From: Natronococcus pandeyae
GTDB lineage: Archaea > Halobacteriota > Halobacteria > Halobacteriales > Natrialbaceae
Length of the DNA stretch: 64,000 nt
Assembly: GCF_008122205.1 (NCBI RefSeq)
Contig: NZ_PHNJ01000004.1
Coordinates: 124,001-188,000, forward strand
Direction: 5' to 3'
Shown here: in pieces, positions 60,495-64,000 of the stretch
Layout of the letters: each line of letters starts with the position of its first letter
Numbering within the stretch: position 1 is the first letter of the stretch
Made by a program: the position numbers and the translations under genes
The notes under the pieces: generated by a model
What the model was told of the DNA's origin: nothing
Seen by the model: the letters and a program-made list of their open reading frames with translations, nothing else
Databases searched by the model: none

Positions 60495-61292
60495 TCAGTC
60501 CGCCGTACTCGAGTCGGTGAGGACGTCGAGCTTCTCTGCGGCGTAGCCGAAGACGTCCTGATAGCCGTTCGAGGACATGAGAACGGGGTAGAACGGCTCG
60601 TTCGCGACCTGTTTCTGGCCGTCGGCCGCGGCGAACGCGTCGCCGGGATCGACCTCCGTGAAGTTCTCGACGAAGACCTCGTAGGTGTCGGCCCGATCCT
60701 TGTGGATACACTCGACGAGCCGGTAGACCGGCAGATCGCGGCCGACCGTATCGCCCGGAAGCGCGCCGACGGCAGTCAGAAAGGCTCGAGTGAGTCGATC
60801 CGCGTTCTGTGCGGCGGTCTCCGATCCCTGGAGGCCACACTCGACCTCGATGGTCTGGATCTCGGAGAAGAGCCGTCCTTCCGCGAAGTTACTCGTCTCG
60901 ACCATCGCCTGGACGGGAAGCTGTGGACAGATCTCCTTTGCCGTCTCTGTCACCTCGTTGACGATGGCAAACGGTTCTGCGTGGCTCTGCGTGGAGTGCA
61001 TCGAGAACGAGAGACAGCCCTCGAGTTCCTCGACGAGCCGGTCGGCGAGTCGTCCTTCGTGGGTCTTCGCGTTCGGAGCGCCGGGGAACGCTCGGTTGAG
61101 ATCCTCGTCGACGAACCGCACCTGTCGCTCGAGTGCCTCCTCGTTCACGACGACGAGTTTCACGGGGCGTTCGACGGTCGGGTTCTCGTCGAGAAGCCGC
61201 TCGATAGCGCGAACGCCGCAGGGTTCGTCTCCGTGAATCCCTCCGACAACTGCGATTTCCGGCGTTCCCGACCCGAGCTGTGCAACTTTCAT
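60495..61292 (-). CDS. Succinylglutamate desuccinylase/aspartoacylase-family zinc hydrolase
   Basis: A 265-residue carboxypeptidase-fold hydrolase. Zinc ligands His20 and Glu23 (VVGGIHGDEPCG) and a later His (FSMHSTQSH) are visible. FVDEDLNRAFPGAP holds the substrate Arg, and VECGLQGSETAAQNADRLTRAFL the catalytic Glu. The C-terminal beta domain follows. It could remove acyl groups from amino acids. The substrate is unknown. The ATG at 61292 is the family start (MKVAQLGSGTP). Confidence 0.9.
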   Translation of the reverse strand: MKVAQLGSGTPEIAVVGGIHGDEPCGVRAIERLLDENPTVERPVKLVVVNEEALERQVRFVDEDLNRAFPGAPNAKTHEGRLADRLVEELEGCLSFSMHSTQSHAEPFAIVNEVTETAKEICPQLPVQAMVETSNFAEGRLFSEIQTIEVECGLQGSETAAQNADRLTRAFLTAVGALPGDTVGRDLPVYRLVECIHKDRADTYEVFVENFTEVDPGDAFAAADGQKQVANEPFYPVLMSSNGYQDVFGYAAEKLDVLTDSSTAD

Positions 61293-61424
61293 TACCAAAT
61301 ATACGAACTTCGGCCTCAAATGCGATTCGGTCCAGAATACCAGTTACTGAAACGACGACGAACGGGTTCGGCCACCGCGGGAGAACGGAGATGAGACGCG
61401 GCACGCGACGCGTAGGCGTTCGTC

Positions 61425-61919
61425 CTACTCGAGCGACTCGACGAACTCGTACTCTATCGGGCGCGCGGTCGGCCGGTCGTCGTCGAGTGGAATCTGCCAG
61501 TCGTCGATCCGCGACGGGTCCTCGAGGGCGTTCGCCAACGTCGTCCGGACCTCGATCACGTCGACGCCGTAGTAGTCACTCGGCACGTTCTCCAGGTACT
61601 GTAGTGCCGTCTCGAAGAGACTCCGCATTCCGCCGTCGTCCTCGAAATCGGTCCGTTTGTACGCGCCGGCGGCGACCTGGACCATCCCGTGGAGAAACGC
61701 GCTCTCGGTCGTGCCGCGGCCGTAGTTGTACCACTCGGCCTCGAAGCAGTCGTGAGACTCGTGGAACGCGCCGTCGTTGAACAGGCGAACGCCGTGGACG
61801 ACGGCGCGTCGAAGCGTCCCGTGCTCCCAGCCGTTGGACTCGACGCGGTCGGGATCCCAGCCGGTCGGATTACCCGCAATCGGCGGCGCAACGCTGTGAT
61901 CTCTCGTGTGGTCGGTCAT
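61425..61919 (-). CDS. DUF309-family protein
   Basis: A 164-residue protein with the DUF309 mark: [18 protein letters not shown], then [18 protein letters not shown], with two His/Glu helices suited to metal binding. No function is known for the family. A disordered N-terminal 30 residues precede the core. It is transcribed toward the aspartoacylase-family gene 132 bp away. Confidence 0.88.
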   Translation of the reverse strand: MTDHTRDHSVAPPIAGNPTGWDPDRVESNGWEHGTLRRAVVHGVRLFNDGAFHESHDCFEAEWYNYGRGTTESAFLHGMVQVAAGAYKRTDFEDDGGMRSLFETALQYLENVPSDYYGVDVIEVRTTLANALEDPSRIDDWQIPLDDDRPTARPIEYEFVESLE

Positions 61920-62242
61920 CGGTGATCGGTGGTGGATCGGACGGCGCGTGTGGACGATACGACTCGCATCTCACTGTTAGTTCCGTTCTCGAGCGTAGGG
62001 TGACTTTCGCTCGTCGCCTCGGAGCGCAGTACGACATATAGGAAGTTAGAGTATTACTCCGGTTGCTACCTATAGAGCCAAGTGGGCTCGCCGTTCGGAA
62101 CTGCCCGATATGGTGGCGAAAACTCGTCTTCTTCCACCTGGCGGACGAACTGAGAGAGCGTCCCGCAGCCTGAGTACACAGTCACGAAAAATAATATATC
62201 ATAAGAAAAGTATTTATCTATACCGTGAATGTATTCGACTAG
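61920..62242. other. 323-bp gap ending in an AT-rich promoter
   Basis: A minus-strand reading between about 62066 and 62180 looks faintly protein-like (SQFVRQVEEDEFSPPYRAV) and may be a remnant of a gene, but its start would lie inside AT-rich promoter DNA. TATTTATCTA (62211-62220) is a TATA-like box 23-32 nt before the microprotein ATG at 62243. Nothing else is recognised. Confidence 0.4.
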
Positions 62243-62404
62243 ATGAAATATCCATACGGGGCGTGCCAGGGCTGTGGTGAGCGACTCTTTGGACACGTCG
62301 ACGGCGGGTACGTGTGCCACAACTGCGAAACGCGGTATCACTCCGAACCGGTTAGCGATAGTTTCTCGAGCGGGCAGGAACTCGAATTACCCCCACAGGC
62401 GTAA
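62243..62404 (+). CDS. Zinc-ribbon microprotein
   Basis: A 53-residue protein: MKYPYGACQGCGERLFGHVD, GGYVCHNCETRYH, then SEPVSDSFSSGQELELPPQA. The C-x2-C pairs (residues 8-11 and 25-28) form a zinc ribbon of DUF7838-like size, and the acidic tail is disordered. A strong AT-rich promoter precedes it. It lies 49 bp before the tRNA-Leu gene. It differs from the RPIG type and from the 15238 protein. Confidence 0.78.
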   Translation: MKYPYGACQGCGERLFGHVDGGYVCHNCETRYHSEPVSDSFSSGQELELPPQA

Positions 62405-62452
62405 GCCAAACCGTAGACTATTCATACGGTTCTCTCGAACGATCACATGCGT

Positions 62453-62535
62453 GCGAGGGTAGCCAAGCGGCCAACGGCGGCGGACTCAAGATCCGCTCTC
62501 GTAGGAGTTCGTGGGTTCGATTCCCTCCCCTCGCA
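62453..62535 (+). tRNA. tRNA-Leu (anticodon CAA)
   Basis: A perfect 7-bp acceptor stem (GCGAGGG with CCCTCGC, 62453-62459 and 62528-62534) and discriminator A. The anticodon stem GCGGA/TCCGC encloses loop CTCAAGA with anticodon CAA (62487-62489), which reads UUG. A long variable arm (CTC...GAG) marks a class II tRNA. The T-arm GTGGG/CCCTC has one T-T mismatch. No intron and no encoded CCA. This is a typical integration target for recombinase-bearing elements, and one lies just downstream. Confidence 0.93.
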
Positions 62536-62549
62536 CTGGCAATCAGTGC

Positions 62550-62570
62550 GGCAAGAGAGCACCTCTTGCC
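62550..62570. terminator. Hairpin just after tRNA-Leu
   Basis: GGCAAGAG, loop AGCAC, CTCTTGCC: an 8-bp perfect stem 15 nt past the tRNA. It may end the tRNA transcript or be part of the attachment region. No long T-tract follows. Confidence 0.4.
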
Positions 62571-62725
62571 CTCGCAAACTTCTGCGCGCCGATGATCACT
62601 GTCCGTGGAGACGTATCCACGACGTCCGCGTCGATTCAATATAATACGCAAACCACTGTACAGCGGCGACTTTGGAAGTGGACTAACGTCCGACTCGGTT
62701 GGATGTACTCTCGGAAGGTCCCACC

Positions 62726-63020
62726 ATGACCGAGTTTGGCTTCCAGCTCATCCCCAAGGCCACTGAAGACTATCTCAACGACAAGCGTCGAGTCATCTAC
62801 GAGACCTACCGACGGGACTTCGCAGAGTGGCTGAGCATCTTCGGAAAGAATCCTGATCGAGTAGACGGCTATGCCGAGGACACCGTCAAACGAACCATGT
62901 ATTAGATCGGTGTCTTCGAGCGATTCATCTGGGACCGAGAAGGCTTCACGACGATCGTCACCCACGATCACGCCGACGATTGCATAATGCACTTGGCGAA
63001 GAGCGACGAGTACAGCGGGC
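62726..63020 (+). pseudogene. Tyrosine recombinase (XerC/D-like integrase), broken N-terminal part
   Basis: Starts MTEFGFQLIPKATEDYLNDK, RRVIYETYRRDFAEWLSIFG, a SAM-like core-binding domain, and reads AEDTVKRTMY up to an in-frame TAG at 62903-62905. After the stop the same frame continues as IGVFERFIWDREGFTTIVTHDHAD and LAKSDEYS, which I recognise as the next stretch of haloarchaeal provirus integrases. The catalytic R-H-R-Y domain is not found afterwards. The gene is therefore dead by a stop and a deletion. Confidence 0.75.
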
Positions 63021-63339
63021 GCGGTCTTGGGCTCCGAACCCTACGAATTCCGTTCTGGTGTCGAGTGGAGACCCTAAATCTACCCTGTCTATATTGCGTA
63101 GGGGTAGGAGTCACGCAAACCGATTAAGGTAGAGACGCTGTACCGCCGGTCTGTAGGTGTCTGGGAAGGGGGTGTAAAAAATTCGCCTGTGATATTTGAG
63201 ATAACTCCCCTTCTTTTTCGCCGGAACGTGTTTCCCTCTCTGAAACCTCTGAACAATCGATAGCGAGACGATTCCTCCATCTATTCGAAGCATAGATTCT
63301 TGTTTCTTCAGTTATAACAACTAAACAGACTTTCAGTAT
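63021..63339. other. AT-rich 319-bp stretch of the island
   Basis: The remnant of the recombinase fades out around 63020. The rest shows only short unconvincing frames. GTTATAAC at 63311-63318 is a TATA-like box 22-29 nt before the ATG at 63340. Confidence 0.45.
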
Positions 63340-64000
63340 ATGGGGACAGAAGAGCAGTCGATAGGCCGACGTCATTTCATGCGTTCTGTAGGCGCAGCAC
63401 CCGTTGCAGCAGTCGGGTCTGCGTCAACCGCCGAAGCCTCTTCCCAGGATTCTATAGCTGAGATCTACTTCGACAGTTTTCGTAAAGTGGACCGAACGGA
63501 CCGCAAGCAGGTTATCGCTGAATGTGCTGACGCACTCTGTGTCGAGGAGAGAGTGTCCGACGAAACGACAGACGAGATCGTTACTGAGGTCGATCGGATA
63601 AACCACCACATCCGGCGAGTCCAATTTGGGATTCGTATTCTTAACGAGCACAACATCACGACTGCAATTACCGAATCTCAGGTTCAGGAAATAGGAAACG
63701 AAGTAGACAGACTAACCAGGTTCACACCGCTCGTCGGGAGCCTCAATAACCTCCAAGCGGGAGCATGCGCAATCGAAGACGATCCGGATTCAGACGACAT
63801 CGAGAGTTTTCTCTATGCCACCTTAGCGTTCGGATTAGAAGTCGCACTCTGGCAATCCACTGCCCCTTATCAGATGGCGTGGAACGGCACGCGATTCGTA
63901 TCGAACCGCACGTTTCTCCGGTATGCCAATCACGGGTGCAACGGCTGTATCGCTCTCGCGATGAGCGAGCTTCATTGGGCACTCCGTGCCGTGCCGTATG
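63340..64000 (+). CDS. Tat-signal exported protein of unknown function, 3' end outside window
   Basis: The first 220 residues are visible. IGRRHFMRSVGAAPVAAVGS at residues 8-27 is a Tat signal, with cleavage near STAEAS. The mature part is acidic and helical: DSFRKVDRTDRKQVIAECADAL, RINHHIRRVQFGIRILNEHN, QEIGNEVDRLTRFTPLVGSL. Then come a hydrophobic patch LYATLAFGLEVALW and CNGCIALAMSELHW. The CNGC pair near the end might form a disulfide. Codon use is more AT-rich than the chromosome, so it was probably acquired. I find no known family. A halocin-like or immunity role is only a guess. Confidence 0.75.
   Translation, partial: MGTEEQSIGRRHFMRSVGAAPVAAVGSASTAEASSQDSIAEIYFDSFRKVDRTDRKQVIAECADALCVEERVSDETTDEIVTEVDRINHHIRRVQFGIRILNEHNITTAITESQVQEIGNEVDRLTRFTPLVGSLNNLQAGACAIEDDPDSDDIESFLYATLAFGLEVALWQSTAPYQMAWNGTRFVSNRTFLRYANHGCNGCIALAMSELHWALRAVPY

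Larger units (their letters stand above)
62536..64000. mobile_element. Left edge of a tRNA-Leu-linked integrated element or its remnant
   Basis: From the tRNA 3' end onward the DNA is AT-richer, carries a broken tyrosine-recombinase gene in the tRNA's direction, and then a gene unlike the chromosomal neighbours. This is the expected order of the integrase end of a provirus or genomic island. The tRNA tail CCCTCGCA is repeated 41 bp downstream (62569-62576). The other end and its attachment site lie beyond the window. Confidence 0.55.

Noticed and set aside
62066-62341. 91-codon minus-strand frame overlapping the 62243 microprotein
   Set aside because: Its N-terminal half is antisense to a better gene and passes through the AT-rich promoter. 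Only a short C-terminal stretch looks protein-like, so at most it is a remnant.
62903-62905. TAG in the recombinase as a sense codon (readthrough or pyrrolysine)
   Set aside because: The catalytic domain is also missing downstream, so simple gene decay explains the stop. No pyl genes are seen.
63089-63375. Short minus-strand frames in the island
   Set aside because: Several overlapping small frames of similar size with no motif. The region is more simply non-coding with a promoter for the 63340 gene.

Overview
The window is chromosomal DNA from an extremely halophilic archaeon (class Halobacteria; the gene content fits Natrialbales, but the genus cannot be read from this sequence). Evidence: high GC, very acidic proteins, Tat-type lipoprotein signals (RR plus a GC lipobox), TATA-like boxes about 25-32 nt before start codons as in leaderless archaeal genes, XPB/Bax1, PAC2, AlaX, a C-terminal-GG MoaD/SAMP protein, a stand-alone methylmalonyl-CoA mutase catalytic subunit, and DnaK/DnaJ/GrpE. 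Genes are dense and mostly short transcription units. The last 1.5 kb is more AT-rich and looks like an integrated element.

Layout. 0-3.4 kb: a convergent fructan pair, GH68 fructosyltransferase and GH32 fructosidase. 3.5-12.4 kb: small haloarchaeal proteins, methylmalonyl-CoA epimerase, a multi-PAS histidine kinase, an aldo/keto reductase, methylmalonyl-CoA mutase and a GNAT protein. 12.6-16.1 kb: a tungsten aldehyde:ferredoxin oxidoreductase, two zinc-ribbon microproteins and a PadR regulator. 16.4-21.1 kb: an S9 peptidase, an HtrA-like Tat lipoprotein protease and AlaX. 21.3-29.7 kb: a mixed block with a SAMP/MoaD protein, a formyltransferase-like protein, a hyperacidic lipoprotein divergent from a PhaC-like hydrolase, a DUF892 protein, half of a thioredoxin-reductase-like flavoprotein, a degenerate adenylate-forming protein and a sugar-transfer ATP-grasp. 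29.7-34.5 kb: grpE, dnaK and dnaJ in that order on the minus strand, with unusual repeats in both gaps. 34.7-43.9 kb: the XPB helicase and its partner nuclease Bax1, separated by about 6 kb that holds an AEC transporter, a DUF4336 protein, a coupled ASRT-oxidase-ASRT operon and a sodium/solute symporter with a 44-residue membrane partner.

43.9-54.4 kb: zinc alcohol dehydrogenase, PQQ-type sugar dehydrogenase lipoprotein, NOP2/Sun-type RNA m5C methyltransferase with a companion protein, PAC2 chaperone, amidase, a second aldo/keto reductase, small membrane proteins and a PAPS-reductase-like PP-loop protein. 54.5-62 kb: an LVIVD-propeller remnant, a PH-like membrane protein, an amidohydrolase, zinc-ribbon proteins, a monothiol glutaredoxin, a split YeeE/YedE transporter, an aspartoacylase-family hydrolase and DUF309. 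62.2-64 kb: a zinc-ribbon microprotein, tRNA-Leu(CAA), a broken tyrosine recombinase and a Tat-exported protein that runs off the window.

Several genes act on sugars and their oxidation (GH68, GH32, PQQ dehydrogenase, aldonolactone-oxidase-like protein, two aldo/keto reductases), and several on sulfur or thiol chemistry (PAPS-reductase-like protein, YeeE pair, glutaredoxin, SAMP). The most novel-looking items are the ASRT-oxidase-ASRT operon, the paralogous zinc-ribbon microproteins sharing an RPIG signature, the hairpin arrays at three loci, the degenerate tandem repeat before dnaK, and the tRNA-Leu-linked island edge. All family names come from reading motifs by eye; no database search was run.
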